NCBI GenBank assembly: GCA_044358815.1
Contig: JBIKNH010000231.1
Span: forward strand, 1 to 6,483
Length of the DNA: 6,483 nucleotides
From: JBAXSK01 sp044358815
Lineage (GTDB): Bacteria > Cyanobacteriota > Cyanobacteriia > Pseudanabaenales > Pseudanabaenaceae
Reading direction: 5' to 3'
The translations under genes were made by a program, and so were the position numbers. Shown piece after piece: positions 1-5,793 of the stretch. Below the pieces are notes generated by a model. The model worked only from the letters and a program-made list of their open reading frames with translations. It ran no database searches and had not been told where the DNA came from. Each line of letters starts with the position of its first letter. Position 1 is the first letter of the stretch.

Positions 1-1
1 T

Positions 2-1042
2 GACCTTAATAAGCATTGTGCCGTTTTAGCCAAAGAGTTTGATTTTGCCAAGAAACTAAACTCAACAGCCAGACAAGCCAGTGCCGAACGAGCATGGTCA
101 GCCATATCTAGATTCTTGGACAACTGCAAAAAGAAAGTATCGGGCAAGAAAGGGTTTCCAAGATTTAAAAAGCGTGGACATTCGGTTGAATATAAACAAT
201 CAGGATGGAAACTATCTGAGGATCGGAAATACTTAACTTTGACCGATGGCTTTAAGATTGGCAGACTCAAATTAGTTGGCAGTCGTGACCTTAACTTCTA
301 CCAGGTTGAGCAAATAAAACGGGTCAGGCTGGTAAAACGGGCTGATGGTTACTACGCTCAGTTTTGCGTGGATATTGACCGCAAAGAACAGCTTGCACCA
401 TCAAAAACCACAATTGGTTTAGATGTGGGGCTGAATCATTTCTACACGGATAGTAATGGTCAAGTCGTTGAGAATCCTAGATATCTTAGAAAATCAGAGC
501 GTCAACTGAAAAAGTTGCAGCGTAAAGTATCTAAGCGTAAAAAGGGTTCGGCTAATCGGCATAAAGCAATTAAGCGGTTAGCAAAGAAGCATTTGCAAGT
601 ATCAAGGCAGCGTAAAGACTTTGCAGTAAAAACAGCAAGGTGCGTAGTTCGGTCTAACGACCTGATTGCCTATGAAGATTTGCAAGTGGGGAATATGGTT
701 AAAAATCACAAATTAGCTAAGTCTATCAGTGATGCTAGTTGGTCAATGTTTCGGGATTGGGTTGAGTATTTTGGCAAGGTATTTGGTAAGGTCACTGTTG
801 CAGTGCCACCCCAATATACGAGCCAGAATTGCTCACATTGCGGTAAGCAAGTTATCAAAACACTGAGTGAGCGTACTCATCACTGTTTGCATTGTGGCAC
901 TGTATTAGACCGTGACCACAATGCGGCTCTGAATATCTTAGCTAAGGGTCTAAATAGGGTAGGGCATACCCAAATTCACGCCTGTGGAGAGTTCGACCTC
1001 TACCAAGTTGATGTAAGTCTGCTTGGTAAGTTGTCTCGCTGA
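2..1042 (+). CDS. tnpB: TnpB, RNA-guided nuclease of an IS200/IS605 element (5' end outside window)
   Basis: The reading frame is open from the first codon in the window, so the gene is cut by the window edge. The TTG at 116 is internal, because the 38 codons before it read as normal TnpB sequence (..FDFAKKLNSTARQASAERAW..). About 346 residues are visible against a usual length near 400. Counting from the TTG codon, the RuvC-like acidic residues are D103 in GLDVGLN (422-424), E187 in IAYEDL (674-676) and D267 in DRDHNAA (914-916). A four-cysteine zinc finger, CxxC..CxxC, spans residues 239-260 (830-895). All catalytic positions are present, so the protein looks active. TnpB proteins use a guide RNA made from the right end of their element to cleave target DNA and help retain the element. 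The lysine- and arginine-rich stretch RKVSKRKKGSANRHK fits nucleic-acid binding. Confidence 0.93.
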   Translation, partial: DLNKHCAVLAKEFDFAKKLNSTARQASAERAWSAISRFLDNCKKKVSGKKGFPRFKKRGHSVEYKQSGWKLSEDRKYLTLTDGFKIGRLKLVGSRDLNFYQVEQIKRVRLVKRADGYYAQFCVDIDRKEQLAPSKTTIGLDVGLNHFYTDSNGQVVENPRYLRKSERQLKKLQRKVSKRKKGSANRHKAIKRLAKKHLQVSRQRKDFAVKTARCVVRSNDLIAYEDLQVGNMVKNHKLAKSISDASWSMFRDWVEYFGKVFGKVTVAVPPQYTSQNCSHCGKQVIKTLSERTHHCLHCGTVLDRDHNAALNILAKGLNRVGHTQIHACGEFDLYQVDVSLLGKLSR

Positions 1043-1101
1043 ATCAGGAATCCCTGTCGCTTTACTCGCGGGGAGTGTCAATGAGTTAGTAATTCTAATT
1101 G
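940..1101 (+). ncRNA. Predicted TnpB guide RNA (reRNA/omega RNA), approximate limits
   Basis: In characterised TnpB systems the guide RNA comes from the 3' part of tnpB plus the element's right end, and the guide is the roughly 16-20 nt just past the element boundary. Applied here, the scaffold would end at 1081 and the guide would begin TGAGTTAGTAATTC at 1082. A hairpin at 1052-1073 would form part of the scaffold. The 5' limit cannot be read from sequence, and 940 is a nominal choice. This call is by analogy with the family and not by a direct match to a known RNA. Confidence 0.4.
1052..1073 (+). repeat. Right-end hairpin of the insertion sequence
   Basis: CCCTGT (1052-1057) pairs with GCGGGG (1068-1073) through two G-U pairs, with a 10-nt loop. 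The hairpin begins 10 bases after the tnpB stop codon and ends 4 bases before the presumed TCAA cleavage site. That is the expected place for the subterminal hairpin that TnpA recognises at the right end and that also forms part of the TnpB guide RNA scaffold. Confidence 0.55.
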
Positions 1102-1103
1102 CT

Positions 1104-1132
1104 TTGTTTTTGCCACCAACTTAGTCTATAAA
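1104..1132 (+). promoter_or_regulatory. Candidate sigma-70-type promoter of trpG
   Basis: TTGTTT (1104-1109) and TATAAA (1127-1132) are separated by 17 bp, the optimal spacing. Transcription would start near 1139, about 20 bases before the trpG ATG. The promoter starts 22 bp outside the inferred end of the insertion sequence, so the insertion would have left it intact. This is a consensus match only, with no experimental support in the sequence. Confidence 0.4.
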
Positions 1133-1158
1133 TTTCATCAGCCGTAGCTGTAGCCGCC

Positions 1159-1758
1159 ATGATTCTTGTGATTGATAATTACGACAGTTTTACCTACAAT
1201 CTCGTGCAATATTTAGGTGAACTGTTGCCAGAGTTTCCCGGGCTTGCCCCCATTGTGGTGAAACGCAATGATGAAATTACCATTGCCGAAGTAAAAGCCC
1301 TAGCACCAGCGGGGGTGGTGATTTCCCCAGGTCCTGGACATCCCACCGAAGCCGGAGTTTCTTTGGATATTATTCGTGACTTGGGCGCAACTACGCCGAT
1401 TTTAGGTGTGTGTCTGGGACATCAAAGTATGGGCATGATCTACGGCGGTACGGTTAATGCTGCCCCCTATCTGATGCATGGCAAAACGTCAGAGATTTAT
1501 CACAATGGTAGCGGCGTGTTTGCGGGTTTGAGTAATCCTTTTACAGCGACCCGTTACCATAGCTTGGTGATTGAACGGGAGACTTGTCCGGCGGTATTGG
1601 AGATTACGGCTTGGACTGAAGACGATATTATTATGGGGGTGCGCCACCGCGACTATCCCCATGTGCAAGGGGTGCAGTTTCACCCTGAAAGTATTCTCAC
1701 CACTGCGGGGAAAGATTTATTACGCAACTTCTTAAGACAATTACCCGTCAAGGTGTAG
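1159..1758 (+). CDS. trpG: Anthranilate synthase component II (glutamine amidotransferase)
   Basis: This 199-residue class I glutamine amidotransferase has the normal length for TrpG/PabA. It releases ammonia from glutamine for the partner TrpE, which converts chorismate to anthranilate in tryptophan synthesis. The N-terminus MILVIDNYDSFTYN is diagnostic. The oxyanion-hole motif SPGPGHP lies at residues 56-62, the nucleophile Cys85 is in GVCLGHQ, and His175 and Glu177 in QFHPES complete the triad. HGKT at 108-111 is the TrpG/PabA signature that distinguishes it from other amidotransferases. No strong Shine-Dalgarno sequence precedes the ATG, which is common in cyanobacteria. trpE is not in the window. 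The same subunit may also serve 4-amino-4-deoxychorismate synthase (PabA) in folate synthesis, and sequence alone does not separate the two roles. The next gene begins 137 bp downstream. Confidence 0.93.
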   Translation: MILVIDNYDSFTYNLVQYLGELLPEFPGLAPIVVKRNDEITIAEVKALAPAGVVISPGPGHPTEAGVSLDIIRDLGATTPILGVCLGHQSMGMIYGGTVNAAPYLMHGKTSEIYHNGSGVFAGLSNPFTATRYHSLVIERETCPAVLEITAWTEDDIIMGVRHRDYPHVQGVQFHPESILTTAGKDLLRNFLRQLPVKV

Positions 1759-1895
1759 GTGAGTTGTCACGTAATTGGATTTTCCCTTGTGCTTTTCCTT
1801 AAGAGTGGCATGAAATATCTTGCCTAATGGTCTTAACTTCTATCTTTCTCTTGCTAGTGCTCATTCCCTTTACCCAATTTAACTAAAACTCTGCT

Positions 1896-2696
1896 ATGCG
1901 ACGTAGACAATTTTTGCAATTTGCCCAAGGTGGTTTGTTAGCTTCAATGGCAACTACGGCGGTGATTTCCCCTAGTTACTCCCAATCTCAATCTGGTAAT
2001 AGCAATGAATTACTAACGTTGCAGTGGTTTGGTCATTTTTCGTTTTTGGTGACGGGCAGTAATACCAGGATTTTAACTCATCCCTTCCGTCCAGGTGGTT
2101 GCACCGCTGGGTTAAAGATTCCTAAACTCGATAAATTAGATTATTTGTTGATCAGTTCTCAATTGTTTGACGAGGGTTATTTACAGGATTATCCCACGGT
2201 ACCAGTTTTGGCTCAACCAGGTTCCTATCGGGTGAAAAACCTCAGTTTTCAGGGAATTCGGATGGATCACGACCGTCAGGGGGGCAGACGGTTTGGGCAG
2301 AATGTAGCCTGGCGTTGGCAACAGGCAGGGGTGAATATTTTGCATTTGGGAGGAGCCGCTGCGCCGATTCAACCGGATCAACGGATTTTGATGGGTCGTC
2401 CTGATGTCTTGATTTTACCTGTGGGTGGTGGGGATGCCAACAGTGAAAATTCTGTCCTCGCTAAAGCCTATGGAGCCGAAGAAGCCGCCGCAGTGGTCAA
2501 GGAATTAAAACCGCGTATTGTGGTTCCAGTTTACTATCGCACCCCTAAGGCTGCCTCTACCTGTGCTTTAAATCCTGTGGATGCTTTTGTGAAGTTGATG
2601 CCAGCAGATAGTGTGAAACAGTTGACTGGTAATGTGTTGCAATTGAGTGCGAGTAATTTACCCCAGCAAACAGTAGTACGGATTTTGAAGGTTTAG
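1896..2696 (+). CDS. Tat-exported metallo-beta-lactamase-fold protein with degenerate metal site
   Basis: The 266-residue product starts with a twin-arginine signal: RRRQFLQ at residues 2-8, then a hydrophobic stretch GGLLASMATTAVIS, with cleavage likely near residue 30. The mature part follows the beta-lactamase-fold plan: WFGHFSF (44-50), the loop that normally carries HxHxDH, ILHLGG (148-153), a PDVLILPVGGG strand (169-179) and VVPVYYRT (209-216). Most metal ligands are missing. The HxHxDH loop reads SSQLFDE (87-93), keeping only the Asp, and the late His of the usual IPxHYRT is Tyr213. His47, His125 and His150 remain. The protein may therefore be a pseudo-enzyme or binding protein, or may use a different site. 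The substrate is unknown. It would act in the periplasm or thylakoid lumen. It could share a transcript with trpG upstream, and a terminator follows at 2802. The family is recognised with good confidence but the function is not. Confidence 0.8.
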   Translation: MRRRQFLQFAQGGLLASMATTAVISPSYSQSQSGNSNELLTLQWFGHFSFLVTGSNTRILTHPFRPGGCTAGLKIPKLDKLDYLLISSQLFDEGYLQDYPTVPVLAQPGSYRVKNLSFQGIRMDHDRQGGRRFGQNVAWRWQQAGVNILHLGGAAAPIQPDQRILMGRPDVLILPVGGGDANSENSVLAKAYGAEEAAAVVKELKPRIVVPVYYRTPKAASTCALNPVDAFVKLMPADSVKQLTGNVLQLSASNLPQQTVVRILKV

Positions 2697-2726
2697 TAGT
2701 TCTCCATCTTCTAGGAGTATCTCTAG

Positions 2727-2756
2727 TACTGTTTTTTAGGAATACTGTTTTTAGGG
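2727..2756. repeat. Imperfect 16-bp tandem repeat after the beta-lactamase-fold gene
   Basis: TACTGTTTTTTAGG (2727-2740) is followed by TACTGTTTTTAGGG (2743-2756), two near-identical copies with a 16-bp period. They lie in the 3' untranslated stretch between the stop codon at 2696 and the terminator hairpin. The role is unknown, and slippage duplication is the simplest origin. Confidence 0.5.
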
Positions 2757-2801
2757 ACAGGGTTTCCATTAATACAGAATACTGGAATTATGATCGAATC
2801 T

Positions 2802-2842
2802 TACCTCCTCTATGGGTGTGATGCTCTGGGGAGGTATTTTTT
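2802..2842 (+). terminator. Rho-independent terminator
   Basis: TACCTCCTC (2802-2810) pairs with GGGGAGGTA (2828-2836) to give a 9-bp stem with one G-U pair. The loop is 17 nt and six Ts follow directly (2837-2842). It lies about 105 bp past the stop codon of the beta-lactamase-fold gene and would end that transcript, and any trpG read-through, before the YbjN-domain gene. On the opposite strand the hairpin lacks a T-tract. Confidence 0.75.
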
Positions 2843-2901
2843 CGTATATTTTGGTCTCTTCTAAGCCGTTTGACGGGCTGATTTTTGAGGTTAGTATTAA
2901 G

Positions 2902-2945
2902 ACTTTCAGTTAAATTGGAATTACTTTCAGTATGTGGGTTATATT
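2902..2945 (+). promoter_or_regulatory. Candidate promoter of the YbjN-domain gene with paired ACTTTCAGT sites
   Basis: TTGGAA (2915-2920) and TTATAT (2939-2944) are 18 bp apart and form a plausible promoter, with transcription starting near 2951, about 45 bases before the ATG at 2997. The 9-mer ACTTTCAGT occurs twice, at 2902-2910 and 2923-2931, with a 21-bp period, close to two helical turns. One copy lies just upstream of the -35 box and one lies in the spacer, a layout typical of regulator binding sites. The rest of 2697-2996 holds only the terminator and a short tandem repeat. Confidence 0.35.
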
Positions 2946-2996
2946 CCGAGATGTAGCTCTTTAATTTAGAACTTAATTTGGGAATGCGGGGTAATT

Positions 2997-3638
2997 ATGA
3001 TAACACTAACTCAAAATCCTACTCAATATCCTACTCAAAATCTGAGTAAGCAGAATCTAGGTAAGCAAATTAAAAATTCTTCACTGCTTTCTCCGGTTCT
3101 CAGCGCTACGGCTTGGGGACTGGTGACTTTAGGTATGGGATTTGGTGGACTGGTGGGTAATGCTCCAGCCAGTTATGCCGAAAATTCTCAAATCACCCCA
3201 AACCCGACCAAGCCGGTCCTGATCGCCCAAGCTTCCACACCGCAAATGTACAGTACGGTTAGCTTAGATGAACTGGAAGCAGTGGTTAAAGGTATAGGTT
3301 TTTTATCACGGAAGGAATCGGATCGGGTGCTACGGTTTGACGGTGGGGGATATAGAATGTTTGCTTCCCTTGAGTCCTGCGAAAATAATGATCTCAACCG
3401 TTGCCGTGTGGTGGTTTTAGGTACTTTCTTTAAATATCAACCGAGTTCCACAGTAATTAATGAATGGAACCGCACTAGATATGGCTCCACTGCTTATTTA
3501 GATAAGGATAATGATGCCACCCTCGAAGCTTCCATTACCCTGGTTGGTGGGATTACAGAAGATAATTTTAAAGCCCATCTGTTATTGTTTGTGGCACGGG
3601 TGGAACAGTTTTCTAAGTATATTGGCTTCCCTAAGTAG
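2997..3638 (+). CDS. Secreted YbjN-domain protein
   Basis: The 213-residue product has an unusually long N-terminal region before its hydrophobic segment. Residues 1-30 are rich in Asn, Gln and Thr, with repeats such as NPTQYPTQN, and contain several lysines. Hydrophobic residues from about 31 to 56 follow, with a likely signal peptidase I site after ASYA (residue 61). A low-complexity linker reaches residue 80. The YbjN domain covers about 85-210: SLDELEAVVKGIGF, then FDGGGYRMFASLESC, VVLGTFFK, INEWNRTRYGSTAYLD and LVGGITEDNFKAHL. The INxWN..YLD and GGI patterns are typical of this family, which resembles type III secretion chaperones in fold and has no settled biochemical role in cyanobacteria. 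Cys128 and Cys136 could form a disulphide after export. GGGG at 2988-2991 is a weak Shine-Dalgarno sequence that supports the chosen ATG. The gene converges on proA. Confidence 0.78.
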   Translation: MITLTQNPTQYPTQNLSKQNLGKQIKNSSLLSPVLSATAWGLVTLGMGFGGLVGNAPASYAENSQITPNPTKPVLIAQASTPQMYSTVSLDELEAVVKGIGFLSRKESDRVLRFDGGGYRMFASLESCENNDLNRCRVVVLGTFFKYQPSSTVINEWNRTRYGSTAYLDKDNDATLEASITLVGGITEDNFKAHLLLFVARVEQFSKYIGFPK

Positions 3639-3656
3639 ACAATAAACAAGTAGACA

Positions 3657-3719
3657 ACACAATAGAATGGGATGGGATGGATGACTCTAGATGCTCTATC
3701 ACCCCGTTCTATTCTGTGT
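3657..3719. repeat. Large imperfect hairpin downstream of the YbjN-domain gene
   Basis: ACACA (3657-3661) pairs with TGTGT (3715-3719), and ATAGAATGGG (3662-3671) pairs with CCCGTTCTAT (3703-3712) with one G-U pair and a two-base bulge between the blocks. A further short pairing closes the inside weakly. No T-tract follows, so it is not a standard intrinsic terminator. It may still stabilise the 3' end of the mRNA or slow polymerase between the two convergent genes. Confidence 0.5.
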
Positions 3720-3765
3720 ATATGGTGATTTTCAATAATTTTGGGATACTCTTGTAAGCAGATAA

Positions 3766-3829
3766 ACGGACAAGATGTCCGTCCCACCTTTATTAGTGCC
3801 TTGTAGGTCAGACATCTTGTCTGACAAGG
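3766..3829. repeat. Pair of REP-like palindromes with mirror-image loops
   Basis: The first palindrome is ACGGAC-AAGAT-GTCCGT (3766-3782). The second is GTCAGAC-ATCTT-GTCTGAC (3807-3825), extended outward by CCTT (3799-3802) pairing with AAGG (3826-3829). The two loops, AAGAT and ATCTT, are reverse complements, so the units are related and face in opposite directions, as in bacterial interspersed mosaic elements. From general knowledge, palindromes of the form GGGCATCTTGCCC are widely dispersed in cyanobacterial genomes, and these look like a diverged variant. Their place between convergent genes is typical of REP elements. Confidence 0.6.
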
Positions 3830-3908
3830 ACCCTAAATAACTTGCCATTCTTATCTTATTTGACTATAACAGTAAACAAGTAGAAAATTCAGTTAGCATT
3901 CCATAATC

Positions 3909-5303
3909 CTATGGATGATCTGACAAGTCACGATGGGTAAAGCTTTTTCCATTGGTTCCGTAATCTGCTACCACTTGTCCTTGACCCACTAATCGATATT
4001 TATAAGTAATCAGACCTTCTACGCCGACGGGACCACGGGGGGGGAGTTTTTGGGTGCTGATGCCCACCTCTGCACCAAAACCATAACGGAAGCCGTCAGC
4101 AAACCGCGTAGAGCAGTTGTGATAGACTCCAGCAGCATCCACATCCTGCAAAAAGATTTCTGCTACGGTTGAGTCTTCCGTTACGATGGCTTCGGTGTGG
4201 CGGGAGCCGTAGGTGTTGATATGTACCATAGCGGCGCTGACTGAATCAACTACCTTGATCGACAAAATTAAATCACTGTATTCTGTAGACCAGTCTGAAT
4301 CATTGGCAGGACTGATTTCTAGATCCAGATTACTGCTCGAGAGAATCTGTTGTGTCCGTTCACAGCCTCGCAAACTAACGGATTTATTTTGTAGTGCTTG
4401 GGCAATTTCTGGTAATAGAGTTTCTGCTACTGCTTCGTGGATCAGTAAAGTTTCAATGGCATTACAGGCGGCGGGATATTGGGTTTTAGAATCAACGGTG
4501 ATGGCAATGGCTTTAGCGGGATCAGCATATTGGTCAATGTACAGATGACAGATTCCTTCTGCATGTCCCAACACAGGAATATGAGTATTTTGCTGAATAT
4601 ACTGCACAAACTGATTGGAACCACGGGGAATAATCAAATCAATTAACCCATCCATGCCCAATAGTGCCAAGGTTTCCGCTCTGGTGGTGAGTAATTGCAT
4701 CGTCGTGGGAGCGATGTGGGTTGCATCATTGGTGGCATTCAGAGCAGCATGGATCGCAGTCATAATCGCCGCACAGGAGTTAATGGCTTCGCTACCACCT
4801 TTGAGAACTACACCATTACCGGATTTAATGCCAAGGGAAACGATTTGGGGCACAGCATCGGGGCGGGCTTCAAAAATTACCCCCACTACGCCAAGGGGAC
4901 AGGTACGCCGTTCTAAAATTAAGCCTTGGTCTAGTTCGCGGTGAATTTGTCGCACACCGATGGGGTCTGCCAATCCCATGACATCTTTAACCCCAGCAAT
5001 CATGCCCGCCACTTTATTAGCATCAAGTTTGAGGCGATTGATCAAAGCTTTGGGTAACTGATTGGATTCGGCAGCACTGAGATCTGTTTGATTAGCGGCT
5101 AAAATTTGGGCGCTGTGGTCGGCAAGACTTTCGGCAATGGCAGCGAGGGCAGTGTTTTTCGCGGTGGTGGATGCCCGCGCTAACTCCACTGATGCGGCAC
5201 GGGTTTGGTGCAAAATTTCCCTTAGGGTCGTGTCAGGAGTGGCTGAACTGATATTACCTGTAGCGGAAACGTGGGAAGACGAATGGGAAGAATCTGCAAC
5301 CAT
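3909..5303 (-). CDS. proA: Gamma-glutamyl phosphate reductase (glutamate-5-semialdehyde dehydrogenase)
   Basis: The enzyme reduces L-glutamyl 5-phosphate to glutamate 5-semialdehyde with NADPH, the second step of proline synthesis, in the cytoplasm. The 464-residue product has the aldehyde dehydrogenase fold. Visible motifs are GVIFEARPDA (141-150), SGNGVVLKGGSEA (161-173), IDLIIPRGSN (221-230) and the nucleophile Cys280 in QYPAACNAIETLL. The C-terminal hallmarks are NCSTRFADGFRYGFGAEVG (396-414) and RGPVGVEGLITYKY (423-436). It is longer than the usual 415-435 residues, mainly through a Ser/His/Thr-rich N-terminus of about 25 residues (VADSSHSSSHVSATG) that shows no motif. A start further downstream is possible, but no better codon with a ribosome site is evident. 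The kinase partner gene proB is not in the window. A run of eight Gs at 4037-4044 lies within the KLPPRG codons, and the frame is intact. The gene converges on the YbjN-domain gene across a 270-bp spacer. Confidence 0.95.
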   Translation of the reverse strand: MVADSSHSSSHVSATGNISSATPDTTLREILHQTRAASVELARASTTAKNTALAAIAESLADHSAQILAANQTDLSAAESNQLPKALINRLKLDANKVAGMIAGVKDVMGLADPIGVRQIHRELDQGLILERRTCPLGVVGVIFEARPDAVPQIVSLGIKSGNGVVLKGGSEAINSCAAIMTAIHAALNATNDATHIAPTTMQLLTTRAETLALLGMDGLIDLIIPRGSNQFVQYIQQNTHIPVLGHAEGICHLYIDQYADPAKAIAITVDSKTQYPAACNAIETLLIHEAVAETLLPEIAQALQNKSVSLRGCERTQQILSSSNLDLEISPANDSDWSTEYSDLILSIKVVDSVSAAMVHINTYGSRHTEAIVTEDSTVAEIFLQDVDAAGVYHNCSTRFADGFRYGFGAEVGISTQKLPPRGPVGVEGLITYKYRLVGQGQVVADYGTNGKSFTHRDLSDHP

Positions 5304-5537
5304 GACCGTGAGCCGATGTATTTTGAGGATTATGTTTTAAAGGTATTGAAGCGATTTACTGGAAGCGATTTATTTAGATATATCGTAGGTGTCCAGATTA
5401 GCAGATTTTGGGAGTAGTTTTGAGGCGCTATGGGACAGGACTAGACTTTAGTTTGTCGATTGGAAAATGGAACTTACGATAAAACCATAGGGTGGTCTTT
5501 AAAGGGAAAGAATACTTACTCCTTGAGTCAAAATATC
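5304..5537. other. Upstream region of proA, no gene found
   Basis: No reading frame here has a credible start and ribosome site. Two repeats are visible. GAAGCGATTTA occurs at 5348-5358 and 5362-5372, a 14-bp period, just upstream of proA. TTACGATAAAACCATA at 5474-5489 matches TTACGATAAAATCATA at 5851-5866 at 15 of 16 positions, and the second copy overlaps the predicted start of the 53-residue gene's transcript. I could not find a convincing proA promoter, although the region must contain one unless proA is read from further upstream. Confidence 0.5.
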
Positions 5538-5567
5538 AAAACCCCTGCCACAAAACACTGGGATTTT
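5538..5567 (-). terminator. Candidate terminator of the 53-residue gene
   Basis: Read on the minus strand, AAAATCCC pairs with GGGGTTTT to give an 8-bp stem (one U-G pair) with a 14-nt loop. The T-run within the stem is followed by GATATTTTG. It lies 44 bp past the stop codon at 5611. The stem is AT-rich and the downstream T-tract is interrupted, so it may be leaky and let transcription continue toward proA. Confidence 0.4.
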
Positions 5568-5610
5568 CTCCTAATGGCAACATTGCTGCAACCTTACTAA
5601 AGGTTTTGCC

Positions 5611-5772
5611 TTAAGGTTTCGCCCTGATGGTGTATTTACCGTTTTTGGTTTGCGGGGAATTCTGGTTAGATGCAACTAATTTCATATAGGCATCAAGGGC
5701 AGTTGGTTTATCGGGATGCTCGGAAATCACATGAACCTTACGGGCTGACATCTCTAAAACTACTTGATACAT
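5611..5772 (-). CDS. Conserved-looking 53-residue protein of unknown function
   Basis: The frame runs from an ATG at 5772 to a TAA at 5611. The product begins MYQVVLEMSARKVHVISEHP and ends GKYTIRAKP. GAGGA, a good Shine-Dalgarno sequence, lies 7 bases before the ATG. This is the clearest ribosome site in the window and the main reason to call the gene real. Predicted shape from residue pattern: strand (YQVVLEM), strand (KVHVISE), helix (PTALDAYMKLVASN), then a short Asn/Gln/Lys-rich turn and a final strand (KYTIRAK). There is no signal peptide or membrane segment and no cysteine. It is basic at the C-terminus. A promoter candidate lies about 100 bp upstream and a terminator candidate 44 bp downstream, suggesting a single-gene unit between the membrane-protein gene and proA. 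I do not recognise the family. A short DNA- or protein-binding role is possible but unsupported. Confidence 0.7.
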   Translation of the reverse strand: MYQVVLEMSARKVHVISEHPDKPTALDAYMKLVASNQNSPQTKNGKYTIRAKP

Positions 5773-5793
5773 ACACTGATCCTCGGCAAATCC

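Larger units (their letters stand above)
1..1081 (+). mobile_element. Right-hand part of an IS200/IS605-family (IS1341-like) insertion sequence
   Basis: The segment consists of a tnpB gene followed closely by a short hairpin and the tetranucleotide TCAA at 1078-1081. In the well-studied member IS608 the right cleavage site is TCAA, so I place the right end of the element at 1081. The left end and any tnpA transposase gene lie outside the window, so I cannot tell whether the element is a tnpB-only (IS1341-type) copy. Members of this family insert without target duplication and have no terminal inverted repeats, and none are seen here. The exact end is inferred by analogy. Confidence 0.75.
3643..3884. 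repeat. 12-bp direct repeats bracketing a palindrome-rich non-coding segment
   Basis: TAAACAAGTAGA occurs exactly at 3643-3654, five bases after the YbjN gene stop codon, and again at 3873-3884, 24 bases before the proA stop codon on the opposite strand. They bracket 218 bp without a gene, containing one large hairpin and two REP-like hairpins. A partial copy AAGTAGACA also occurs at 3633-3641 and 3648-3656. The bracketed segment has no terminal inverted repeats, so a classical MITE is not proven. The whole 3639-3908 gap between the convergent genes shows no coding potential that I can support. Confidence 0.5.

Noticed and set aside
116..118. TTG as the start codon of tnpB
   Set aside because: The frame is open to the window edge and the upstream codons encode typical TnpB sequence, so the start is outside the window.
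1020..1126. An open frame continuing from the end of tnpB through the right end (..ESGIPVALLAG..) and another reading LNQESLSLYSRGVSM, hinting at a frameshifted tnpB C-terminus
   Set aside because: The tail after the last RuvC motif is variable in TnpB, and the stretch overlaps the structured right end and guide RNA. All catalytic motifs lie upstream in one frame, so I do not call a frameshift.
1489..1683. Minus-strand frame inside trpG
   Set aside because: It is a shadow of trpG with no recognisable product.
3494..3787. A 97-codon minus-strand frame covering the end of the YbjN gene and the palindromic spacer
   Set aside because: Its start lies in the hairpin region, it overlaps a recognised gene, and the translation shows no domain or ribosome site.
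3639..3908. CRISPR array suggested by repeated palindromes
   Set aside because: There are only two palindromes, of opposite orientation and different stem sequence, with no regular repeat-spacer pattern and no cas genes.
4213..4944. Plus-strand open frames within proA
   Set aside because: They lie opposite a strongly conserved enzyme gene, have no family resemblance and reflect the codon pattern of proA.
5590..5605. Hairpin AACCTT-ACTA-AAGGTT just past the small gene as its terminator
   Set aside because: The 6-bp AT-rich stem has no T-tract on the minus strand. The hairpin at 5538-5567 is a better candidate.
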